This document shows, piece by piece, positions 1-7,714 of a stretch of DNA of 40,434 nt (position 1 is its first letter; each line of letters opens with the position of its first letter). Both the position numbers and the translations under genes were made by a program. Below the pieces are notes generated by a model. The model worked only from the letters and a program-made list of their open reading frames with translations. It was not told where the DNA came from and made no database searches. Source of the DNA: DASTGO01 sp035719045. Lineage in GTDB: Bacteria; Actinomycetota; Actinomycetes; Actinomycetales; Kineosporiaceae. Location: NCBI GenBank assembly GCA_035719045.1, contig DASTGO010000409.1:1-40434 (forward strand), in the 5' to 3' direction.

Positions 1-3000
1 GGGCCACGCGCAGACGCCGTGGCGGCCGGTAGGTGCGGCTCTCATCGCCCTCGAGCGCCGCGCGCCGCAGTCGCACGGGGGGCGAGCCGAGCCACGACGT
101 GCCGGCCTTCGACTTGGCCGGGGCGACCGACAGCACGGCGACGAGCGCGTCCTTGGCGATCCGGTGGCCCGCGGAGGCGATGCCCGAGTTGCCGAGGAAC
201 GCGCGCTTGCCGACGGTCGCGGGCTCGATCCGCATCCAGCCCCCGCTGAGCTCGTAGGAGCCGACCAGGGTGTCGTCGGCCAGGAAGGCGTCGTCCCCCA
301 CCGTCGTCATGGCCGGCAGCATGAGCACCGTCGACGCCTCGACCCCGCGGCCCACCTTCGCCCCGAGCGCCCGCAACCAGACCGGCGTCACCAGGCTGGC
401 GTAGAGCGGGAACAGCAGGTCCCGGGCCTCGTCCATCAGCCGCTCGGTCGCCCACACCTGCCAGCCGATCCGGCTGTGCACCGCGTGGTATCCCTCACGC
501 AGACCCACGCCGAGGAGGCGGACGCTCACCAGGACGAGCACCGCGTAGGTCGCCAGCGCCGCCAGCGTCGCCACCGGGACCCACGGTGCGCAGGCGCCGG
601 CGGAGTCGCCGAGCGAGAGCCGGTGGCCGGCCGGCAGGCCCACGACCGCCAGCCCCGCTCCCAGGGCGATCAGGGGGAAGGCGGCGAGCAGGACGGCTGT
701 GAGCCCGTAGGCCGCGGCCCAGGCACGAGAGGTGGGAGGGCGTGGCGCTGACCGGTCGTGCCGGGTGACCCCGGAGAACACTGCGGGCGAGCCGGCCCAG
801 AACTCCCCCGGCGGGACCGGACCGGACACCGCCGACCCCGCCGCGATCTCGGCATCCTCGCCGATCCGGGTGCCCGGGGCGAGGATGCTGCGGGACCCCA
901 CTGTCGCACCGGCCCCGATCCTGACCCGGCCCAGGTGCAGCACGTCACCGTCCAGCCAATGGCCCAGCAGGTCGACCTCCGGCTCGACGGAGCTTCCCTT
1001 CCCGAGGGTGAGCAGTCCGGTCACCGGTGGGACCGCGTGCAGGTCCACGTCGCGGCCGATCTTCGCCCCGAGCAGCCGGGCGTAGGTGGCCATCCACGGC
1101 GCGCAGGACAGGTTCTCCGCACCAGCCGCGGCCACCCAGCCCTCCGCGAACCACAGGCGCAGGTGCACGCTCCCCCCGCGGGGGTACCGTCCCGGCCGCA
1201 CCCCGCGCAGGACGACCCGGGCGCCGGCCGCGGCCAGCGCGATCCGCCCGGGTGGGGTGACCAGCAGTACCCACCCGGCGAAGGCCCAGCCCCAGGGAAT
1301 CGTTGGCGCCCAAGGGAATCCGCCCACGCCTCGCAGCACCTGGCCGAGGATCGCCAGCCAGGTGAGCCAGCGCAGCCCGTGGAGGGTACCCAACGGGACC
1401 GCCAGTACCAGCTGGGCCAGCTGCGCCCGCCGAGGGGTGGGCGCCACAGACCGCTGCGCGGCACTGACCGGCGGGGCGAACTCCTCCAACGTCGCCACCA
1501 GCTCGCCCAGGCACGGATTCTCGTAGACGTCCGCGACCGTGACCTCGGGAAACCGGGTGCGCAGCACCGACACCAGTTGCGCCGCCGACAGGCTGCTCCC
1601 ACCGCCGGCGAAGAAGTCGTCGTCCAGGCCGCTGACGCCCGACCCCAGGATCTGGGCCCACTGCTCGGCCACCCAGGCCGCGGTCCCGGTGAGGACGGAG
1701 GCCACCGCGTCCGGCTCCAGCTCCGGCAGGGGCCACGGCAGGGCGTCGCGGTCGGCCTTGCCCGAGGTCCGGGTCGGGATCGCGTCGACGACGGCGAGCC
1801 GGGGCACGAGTGCGGCGGGGAGCGTTTGCCGCAGCCGGCGCACCGCATCGGCCAGGTCAGGGCTGGTGCCGGGTTCGAAGGCCAGGTATCCGACCAGGAT
1901 CTGGTTGCGCGCCTGGGTGGTCCGCACCGCAGCGGCGGCCGCGGCCACGCCCGGCAGCACCAGCAGGGCGTTGTCGACCTCGCCCAGCTCGATCCGGCGT
2001 CCGCCGAGCTTCACCTGATCGTCGACCCGCCCGACGAACAGCAGCCCGGCCGGGTCGTAGCGGACGAGGTCGCCGCTGCGGTAGGCGCGTTCCCAGCCCA
2101 GAGACGGCATCGGGGCGTACTTCTCGGCATCCTTGACCGGGTCGAGGTAGCGGGCCAGCCCCACCCCGGCGATGATCAGCTCCCCGACCTCGCCGTCCCC
2201 GACCGGCTGACCGTCCGCGCCGACGACGGCGAGGTCCCAGCCGTCCAGGGGCAGGCCGATCCGGACCGCACCCGTGCCGGTCAGCCGTGCCGCGCAGGAC
2301 ACCACGGTCGCCTCGGTCGGGCCGTAGGTGTTCCAGACCTCGCGCCCCGCGGTCGCCAGGCGGGAGGCCAGTTCCGGCGGGCAGGCCTCACCGCCGAAGA
2401 TCAGCAGCCGGATGGCCCCGAGGGCGTCTGCGGGCCACAACGACGCCAGCGTGGGAACTGTGGAGACCACCGTGATCCGCTGCGCCACCAGCCACGGCGC
2501 GAGATCCGCCCCACTGCGCACGAGCGCCCGCGGCGCCGGAACGAGGCAGGCCCCGTGCCGCCAGGCCAGCCACATCTCCTCGCAGGAGGCGTCGAAGGCC
2601 ACCGACAGGCCGGCGAGCACCCGGTCGCCGGGCCCCAGCGGCGCCTCCTGGGCGAACAGCCCGGCCTCGGCGTCCACGAACGCCGCAGCCGAGCGGTGCG
2701 TGACCGCCACGCCCTTCGGGGTCCCGGTCGAACCGGAGGTGAAGATGATCCAGGCGTCGTCGTCCGGCGTGGGCGTGGACCGACCTCGGTCGGGCGGCCT
2801 CCCGGGATCCCTGGAACTGCCCGGGGTCCGCTCGGCAGGTTCGAGCCGGCCGCCCACCGCCAGCACCGCCGTGACGCCGGCCTCGGAGAAGACCAGGGCG
2901 GCGCGCTCCTGCGGATCGTCGAGGTCCACCGGCACATAGGCGGCGCCCACCGTCAGCACGGCCAGGATCGACGTGTAGAGCTCGAACGTGCCCGACGCCA

Positions 3001-3211
3001 TCCGTACGCCAACCCGGTCGCCCCGGCCGATCCCGGCTCGTCGCAACCGGTCAGCGGTGGCGTCGACCGCCGCCGACAGTTGCCGGTAGGTGAGCGCCGT
3101 GTTGCCGTCGTCCATCGCCGCGGCATCCGGGTGGCTGCAGACGGTCTCCTGGAAGACATCGACGAGAGTCCTCGGCGCAGCCGCTCGGCCGGCGCGGTTC
3201 AGCGGGTGCAC
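1..3211 (-). CDS. Pls/PosA-family non-ribosomal peptide synthetase (3' end outside window)
   Basis: The first 1070 residues are present and the gene runs off the left edge. Residues about 15-510 form an adenylation domain: FTSGSTGTPKG is the A3 core, NTYGPTEAT the A5 region and YRSGDLV the A7 core. A carrier domain follows, with FFAGGGSSLS (phosphopantetheine Ser near residue 539). Hydrophobic membrane segments then alternate with two left-handed beta-helix (hexapeptide acyltransferase-like) blocks. No condensation domain is visible. This order is the hallmark of the Pls/PosA family, whose terminal module in poly-epsilon-lysine synthetase joins aminoacyl units at the membrane. The product here is unknown. 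GTG was chosen as start because an in-frame TGA lies just upstream and GGAGGAGG sits about 9 nt before it. Complete family members are about 1300 residues, so perhaps 200-300 residues are missing. Confidence 0.88.
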   Translation of the reverse strand, partial: MHPLNRAGRAAAPRTLVDVFQETVCSHPDAAAMDDGNTALTYRQLSAAVDATADRLRRAGIGRGDRVGVRMASGTFELYTSILAVLTVGAAYVPVDLDDPQERAALVFSEAGVTAVLAVGGRLEPAERTPGSSRDPGRPPDRGRSTPTPDDDAWIIFTSGSTGTPKGVAVTHRSAAAFVDAEAGLFAQEAPLGPGDRVLAGLSVAFDASCEEMWLAWRHGACLVPAPRALVRSGADLAPWLVAQRITVVSTVPTLASLWPADALGAIRLLIFGGEACPPELASRLATAGREVWNTYGPTEATVVSCAARLTGTGAVRIGLPLDGWDLAVVGADGQPVGDGEVGELIIAGVGLARYLDPVKDAEKYAPMPSLGWERAYRSGDLVRYDPAGLLFVGRVDDQVKLGGRRIELGEVDNALLVLPGVAAAAAAVRTTQARNQILVGYLAFEPGTSPDLADAVRRLRQTLPAALVPRLAVVDAIPTRTSGKADRDALPWPLPELEPDAVASVLTGTAAWVAEQWAQILGSGVSGLDDDFFAGGGSSLSAAQLVSVLRTRFPEVTVADVYENPCLGELVATLEEFAPPVSAAQRSVAPTPRRAQLAQLVLAVPLGTLHGLRWLTWLAILGQVLRGVGGFPWAPTIPWGWAFAGWVLLVTPPGRIALAAAGARVVLRGVRPGRYPRGGSVHLRLWFAEGWVAAAGAENLSCAPWMATYARLLGAKIGRDVDLHAVPPVTGLLTLGKGSSVEPEVDLLGHWLDGDVLHLGRVRIGAGATVGSRSILAPGTRIGEDAEIAAGSAVSGPVPPGEFWAGSPAVFSGVTRHDRSAPRPPTSRAWAAAYGLTAVLLAAFPLIALGAGLAVVGLPAGHRLSLGDSAGACAPWVPVATLAALATYAVLVLVSVRLLGVGLREGYHAVHSRIGWQVWATERLMDEARDLLFPLYASLVTPVWLRALGAKVGRGVEASTVLMLPAMTTVGDDAFLADDTLVGSYELSGGWMRIEPATVGKRAFLGNSGIASAGHRIAKDALVAVLSVAPAKSKAGTSWLGSPPVRLRRAALEGDESRTYRPPRRLRVA

Positions 3212-3494
3212 GCGAGGTCAGCCTCCTCCAGATCGTCTGCCATCGGACCAGCCGCCCCGCGGGCCGAGCGTAGCGGCGTCCGGTGTCCCGATCCGGACCG
3301 GACGCCCAGAGGCGGTCACCTCCGCCTGCCGCGAGACGGACGACCCGGTGCGGATCCGGCATCGCAAGGGCGCGGATGGGATGGACGGGCCGGTTCCGTC
3401 GGTCTCCGAGGAGTCACCCGGGCTCTCCTCGGCCGGCGCGGTGTCGTCCCCGGCCAGGGCGGGTAGGCCCACCCGGGTGTGCGGGGAGCCTGGG

Positions 3495-3734
3495 TCACCG
3501 GAAGGTCAGGAAGTGCTGCCCGGGTCCGTGGAGCGGGTCCTGACGGTGGCAGCTGTCGTGGTAGGCCAGCGCGGCGATCAGGACGTCGACCGGGGCCAGA
3601 TCGTCGAGGTGGTCGCGGGTGTAGGCCAGGCAGGACTGGCACCGCGCGACGTGCGGGTAGCCGCCCAGGACCAGGCGGGCGGTGTCGGCGGCCGGGGCCT
3701 GGGCGGGATCGGTTGCGGCGGTGTCGACGGTCAT
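3495..3734 (-). CDS. small Cys/His protein coupled to the CYTH-CHAD gene
   Basis: This 79-residue acidic-to-neutral soluble protein has no family I recognise. Its ATG overlaps the TGA of the upstream CYTH-CHAD gene in an ATGA junction, so the two are probably translated together. The centre carries CQSC, and HDSCH lies further on. A paired Cys-x2-Cys with downstream His/Cys suggests a metal or redox site, but this is inference. A longer reading frame extends upstream inside the CHAD gene, but the overlap start fits far better. The next gene downstream is the peptide synthetase, about 280 nt away. Codon usage is typical of the neighbours. Confidence 0.6.
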   Translation of the reverse strand: MTVDTAATDPAQAPAADTARLVLGGYPHVARCQSCLAYTRDHLDDLAPVDVLIAALAYHDSCHRQDPLHGPGQHFLTFR

Positions 3735-5281
3735 CGGCGTGCACTTTGCGCGGGCCAGAGGCGGGTGAGGGGGGCGAGCAGGGTGGCCGCCGCGGCGAGG
3801 TTGGCGTCCGTGCCTCCGTCCCCCCGGCACTGGCGTTCGTACAGCAGCCCGTAGGTGAACGTGGGTTCGCCGGCCTGGTGGGCGTGCTGGGCGGCGGTGA
3901 GCAGCCAGTCCCGGGCCAGCAGGCTGTCCTGGTGGGAGCCGAGTGTCTCCTGGACCTTGCGCATCGCCTTGGCCAGGGCGCGGGCATCGGTCCCGACGAA
4001 GGGTTGCAGGGCCTCGGCGGCGTACCGGGCGCGTTTGGCCGCCTTGCGGACCTCATGGGACAGCAGTTCCCGCTGCTGCAGCTCGCCCTGCGCCCGGGCT
4101 GCGGTCAGGGCCCGGGTCACCCGGCGCACGGCGCGGGCGACCCGGACGGGCAGTTCCCGCTTGGCCGGGCGGTGGGCCGGGGGTGCGAACGGTGGGGCGG
4201 TGACGAAGTCGTCCAGCGCGTTGAGCAGGGCGAGGTGGCGCGGGCCGTCGAGTTCGGTGACCACCGTGGCGTGCGCCTGACGGTAGGCCTGGTCCAGACC
4301 GGTGGTGATCCGCTCGGCGACCGGGCCGTGCACCAGGGGTTCGGGCAGGGCGGAGAGCTCACCGGCCAGCAGGTCGCGCAGCACCTCGGCGTCGCGGGCG
4401 GTCCCCAGGACGCCGGCCAGCCAGGCCAGTTCGCCGCGCAGCGCGCTCGTGGCGTCGGCGGCGTACAGCGGGCCGAACGTCGCCAGCGCGCTGCGCAGCC
4501 GGCGGGTGGTCACGCGCAGCTGGTGCACCGCGTCGGGGCTGTCCAGACGGACCTGCGGGTCGAGGGCCAGCAGCTGATCCCTTTGCCCGCGCAGGTGGGC
4601 CAGCACCACCTCTCCGGCCCGGGCGGTACGCCGGGCAGCGCGGTGACCGTTCGGCACCGGCGTCACGGGCAGGTCCCCGGCCAGCGCCCGAGCCGGCTTG
4701 GAGGGGTGAGCGGCGGGGACGGCCCCTTGACCCCGCAGCCGCTCGGCGACCGAGGCCAGCAGCCGAGGTGACCCGTCCACCAGCTCGACCTCGATCTCCC
4801 GCCAGGATGTCGAGGACTCCTGCCCGGGCACGGTCGCGGTCACCACGTCGTCGGCGACCTCGGCCAGTACCCCGCCGCGGGCGTCGACCAGCAGGGTCAG
4901 GGTCCGTACCGTCCGCAGCGTGACCACCGGTTGCACGGCCGCATCCCGCAGGAACGCCCGGACCAGGGCCGCCAGCTCGGCCGGCACCGGCGACCCGGAC
5001 CGCCCCGCCGGCCGGTGGATCTCCTGACGGGCCTGGCCCGCCGGCAGCTTCAGATGCCAGCCCGGGTCAGATCCTCCCGTCCGCCGACGCAGCGTGATCC
5101 CATGGGTGAGCAGGTCCAGGCCCGCACTGTCGTAGTACGTGGCCGTCAGCCGCTGAACTCCCCCGCGGCGGACCTCTGCCACTCCTTTGACGGCGGCCAG
5201 GACCCCCCAGTCGGGCGTACCCCCGGCCGATCCGAGATCGAACTTGACCTCGATCTCAGGGTGCGTCTCGTCACGCCCCAT
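3731..5281 (-). CDS. CYTH and CHAD domain-containing protein
   Basis: This 516-residue protein opens with EIEVKFDL (E-x-E-x-K), the signature of the CYTH triphosphate-tunnel fold, which binds triphosphates or polyphosphate through acidic and basic residues. The second half is a CHAD domain, alpha-helical and rich in conserved His/Arg/Lys, seen in VHQLRVTTRRLRSAL and in HEVRKAAKRARYAAE. CHAD domains bind inorganic polyphosphate, and CYTH-CHAD fusions are generally tied to polyphosphate metabolism. The specific reaction here cannot be read from sequence. An upstream extension of 87 codons is open, but the ATG at 5281 directly precedes the CYTH motif and has a GGGGAG-type ribosome site. The gene is coupled by an ATGA overlap to a small downstream Cys protein. 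Confidence 0.85.
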   Translation of the reverse strand: MGRDETHPEIEVKFDLGSAGGTPDWGVLAAVKGVAEVRRGGVQRLTATYYDSAGLDLLTHGITLRRRTGGSDPGWHLKLPAGQARQEIHRPAGRSGSPVPAELAALVRAFLRDAAVQPVVTLRTVRTLTLLVDARGGVLAEVADDVVTATVPGQESSTSWREIEVELVDGSPRLLASVAERLRGQGAVPAAHPSKPARALAGDLPVTPVPNGHRAARRTARAGEVVLAHLRGQRDQLLALDPQVRLDSPDAVHQLRVTTRRLRSALATFGPLYAADATSALRGELAWLAGVLGTARDAEVLRDLLAGELSALPEPLVHGPVAERITTGLDQAYRQAHATVVTELDGPRHLALLNALDDFVTAPPFAPPAHRPAKRELPVRVARAVRRVTRALTAARAQGELQQRELLSHEVRKAAKRARYAAEALQPFVGTDARALAKAMRKVQETLGSHQDSLLARDWLLTAAQHAHQAGEPTFTYGLLYERQCRGDGGTDANLAAAATLLAPLTRLWPAQSARR

Positions 5282-6026
5282 GTGCCCGCTCCCCGCCGCC
5301 GCGCCCGGACCGCGGTGCGACCACGGCCGACGCAGGGTCTGATCACGGCGTGTGCATCGCTCACCCCCACCATCGGGAGCAGCCCCGCGCACACGTAGAC
5401 CCGCGAACGTCGGCCCGGGGAGCGACCTGTCCTCTCCCGCGCCTGCGACCCGGACTTCAGGGACCAACGTCACCGACAGGTCGTCAACACCGCGTGATCG
5501 CAGCCGTCGTACACCCAGCGACGACCTTCTACCGGCGTACACCCAGCGACGACCCTCTACCGGACCGCGGCCGCAGAACGGGTCCTCCCGAAGGGCTCAG
5601 GCTCCGCGTGGCCCCAGCCGAGCAACGTGGCACATCCCCCGGCCGACGGCCCACCTCACGACCCGCTGGGGCGGGGTGAGCGCGGTGAGCAGAAGGCGGC
5701 TCGCGTGCAGCCGGGTGGCGGCGGCCGTCCGTGATCCGCGCGGGCCCGATGGCAAGACGTCATCGCGCCGTGGCCGGTCGTTCGCGCCCGGGTTACGCCG
5801 ACGACGCGGTCGCGGCCCTAACGTGGCGGCGAGCCCCGCTGCGGTGGCTCCTCGAGCCTCAGGCCGAGGAGCCGGACCCCGGGGCTTCACCACTTCCACC
5901 CGCCAACAGGTCAGCCCCGGCACTGTCCACGGTCCGCGCCCATGCGCGCCGATCATTCGAAACCCGTTCATGCGCAGCGCGTTCCGCTGTCGTCATGGCG
6001 TCGGACGCTGTCGGCAGGGTAGGGAC
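5282..6026. other. 745-nt intergenic region between divergent genes
   Basis: No gene is supported here. Open frames in this stretch are low-complexity shadows rich in Arg and Pro. It must hold the divergent promoters of the CYTH-CHAD gene and the glycosyltransferase gene. It contains a two-copy 28-bp tandem repeat (5508-5563) and a hairpin with a 9-bp stem (GGCTCCTCG at 5846-5854 with CGAGGAGCC at 5865-5873). No convincing -35/-10 pair was identified. Confidence 0.5.
5508..5563. repeat. two-copy 28-bp tandem repeat
   Basis: Copies at 5508-5535 and 5536-5563 begin CGTACACCCAGCGACGACC and differ at one base (T or C). The unit is not a multiple of three and lies outside genes. It sits between the divergent CYTH-CHAD and glycosyltransferase genes, so it could double a regulator site or be a simple slippage duplication. 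Confidence 0.9.
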
Positions 6027-7154
6027 GTGCGGATCGCGATCGTGACCGAGTCGTTCCTCCCGCAGGTGAACGGCGTGACGAACTCCGTGCTGCGGATCTG
6101 CGAGCACCTGGCCCTGCGCGGTCACGACGCCATGGTCATCGCGCCGGGTTCGGGGCCGACGAGCTGGGCCGGTGTCCCGGTGGTACGGGTGCCGGCGGTG
6201 GCCATGCCCGGCTACGGGTCGCACCAGGTCGGCTGCCCCTGGCCGGGCATGGCACGCACGCTGCGCGAGTTCCGGCCCGACGTGGTGCATCTGGCGTCGC
6301 CGACGGTGCTGGGGGCGCAGGCCGTGATGGCCGCGCAGCGTCTCGCAGTGCCCAGCATCGCCGTGTACCAGACCGATCTGGCGGCCTACGCGGCCCGGTA
6401 CCGGGCGTCGGCAGCCACCCGCGCGGTGTGGCGGTGGCTGGGCTGGATCCACGCCCAGGCGGACCGCACCCTGGCACCCAGCCAGGATGCCGTGCAGGGA
6501 CTGCAGCAACGTGGAGTGCCCCGGGTCCGGCTGTGGCCACGGGGCGTGGACCTCGACCGCTTCCACCCCCGGCACGCCGACCCCGGCCTGCGCCGCGCCT
6601 GGGCACCGGGGGGTGAGCTGGTGGTCGGCTACATCGGGCGGCTGGCCGCGGAGAAGCAGGTCCACCTGCTCGCCGCTCTGAGTGACGTGCCGGGGATCGC
6701 CGTCGTCGTCGCCGGGGACGGCCCGCTGCGGCCGGCCCTGCAACGGCAACTGCCGCAGGTCACCTTCCTCGGGCCGCTCGGCGGCCAGGAGCTCAGTGCG
6801 GCCTTCGCGTCCCTGGACGTGTTCGTGCACACCGGACCGCACGAGACCTTCTGCCAGGCCGCCCAGGAAGCCCTGGCCAGCGGTGTCCCCGTGGTGGCAC
6901 CGGCGGCGGGCGGCCTGCTCGACCTGGTCACCGACGGGCGGAACGGCCGGCTGTACGCACCGGGCTCGGCCCAGCAACTGCGCCGCGCCGTCGTCGACCT
7001 GGTCACCGACGACGCGAGGCGCCGGGAGATGGGCCTGGCGGCCCGGGCCTCGGTCGAGGGACGCAGCTGGGAGGCCATCGGGGACGCCTACCTGGCGCAC
7101 TGCGAGGAGATCCTCGCCGCTCCCGAGCGCCCGCGCCTGCAGCCCGCGAGCTGA
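6027..7154 (+). CDS. GT4-family glycosyltransferase, probable GDP-mannose-dependent mannosyltransferase
   Basis: This 375-residue cytosolic or membrane-associated glycosyltransferase has the GT-B fold. The N-terminus VRIAIVTESFLPQVNGVTNS is characteristic of actinobacterial alpha-mannosyltransferases of the MgtA/PimB' group, which transfer mannose from GDP-mannose to lipid acceptors. The C-terminal Rossmann half carries YIGRLAAEKQV and the retaining-enzyme EX7E motif in ETFCQAAQE, followed by the nucleotide-sugar binding segment ASGVPVVAPAAGG. The reading frame is open far upstream, but GTG at 6027 matches the conserved N-terminus and is preceded by AGGGTAGGGAC. Acceptor and donor are inferred from family resemblance only. 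Confidence 0.85.
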   Translation: MRIAIVTESFLPQVNGVTNSVLRICEHLALRGHDAMVIAPGSGPTSWAGVPVVRVPAVAMPGYGSHQVGCPWPGMARTLREFRPDVVHLASPTVLGAQAVMAAQRLAVPSIAVYQTDLAAYAARYRASAATRAVWRWLGWIHAQADRTLAPSQDAVQGLQQRGVPRVRLWPRGVDLDRFHPRHADPGLRRAWAPGGELVVGYIGRLAAEKQVHLLAALSDVPGIAVVVAGDGPLRPALQRQLPQVTFLGPLGGQELSAAFASLDVFVHTGPHETFCQAAQEALASGVPVVAPAAGGLLDLVTDGRNGRLYAPGSAQQLRRAVVDLVTDDARRREMGLAARASVEGRSWEAIGDAYLAHCEEILAAPERPRLQPAS

Positions 7155-7240
7155 CACCGGGCGCCCGGCCCATCGACACCCGGACCAGGGCCGCCCGGCG
7201 GAAGTGGCGCCGTCCTGGCTGCGCGCCCGCCGACGGGTGC

Positions 7241-7477
7241 TCAGGTGTCGATCGGGGTGGTCGTCGCGGGAGGCGTTGTCCCCGTGGGGGTCTGCCGGCC
7301 GGTAAGGCCGGACCGCAGGCGGGCCAACGTGTCCAGGGTCGACGACCACGGGAACGACTCCGCCCGCTGCCGGGCCAGGACCGAGGCGTGGGCCAGGATG
7401 TCGGGGTCGACCAGCAGTTCGCGGACGAGGGCCGCCAGTTCGGCCGGGTCGTCCACGGCCGCGGGCACGACCGTCAC
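7241..7477 (-). pseudogene. C-terminal remnant of a glycosyltransferase
   Basis: About 78 codons read VPAAVDDPAELAALVREL and then FPWSSTLDTLARL, which is how GT4 glycosyltransferases end (last helix after the donor site). Nothing upstream encodes the catalytic part: at about 7478 the sequence changes to an unrelated plus-strand frame. It is either a relic truncated at its 5' side or a very short protein. The relic reading is preferred. It points towards the intact glycosyltransferase gene but on the opposite strand. Confidence 0.55.
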
Positions 7478-7487
7478 GGAAGAGGTC

Positions 7488-7628
7488 CTGTTGCGCGGCG
7501 GGATGGACCTGCTCGGCTACCGACCCAAGACGGACAAGATCGACGCCAGGCTGCGGCTCGGCCTCCGGGCCGCCCTGGAGTCACGGCGAGCACAACACGC
7601 CCATGGCGGCTGCTACCAGGGGGAATGA
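7488..7628 (+). pseudogene. unidentified C-terminal gene fragment
   Basis: A plus-strand frame reads LLRGGMDLLGYRPKTDKIDA and RLRLGLRAALESRRAQHA before a TGA. It looks like the end of a real protein (balanced composition, helical), but I do not recognise the family. It abuts the truncated glycosyltransferase remnant, so the junction near 7478 is a recombination or deletion scar. No start or ribosome site is visible. Confidence 0.3.
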
Positions 7629-7714
7629 CCGCGAGAAGCTCGCTCTCCGGCTTGCTACGTCGGTTCGACCTCAGCGCGGCCGGCCTGTGGCTCTGCGAAA
7701 CCCGCGGCTCGCTG

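Noticed and set aside
758..3466. 902-codon plus-strand open frame
   Set aside because: It is the antisense shadow of the Pls/PosA gene: composition is dominated by Arg, Pro, Gly and Gln, no motifs appear, and the minus strand encodes clear adenylation motifs over the same region.
5597..5971. 124-codon minus-strand frame upstream of the glycosyltransferase
   Set aside because: Arg/Pro/Ala-rich, no ribosome site, no recognisable feature. It is typical of chance frames at this GC content.
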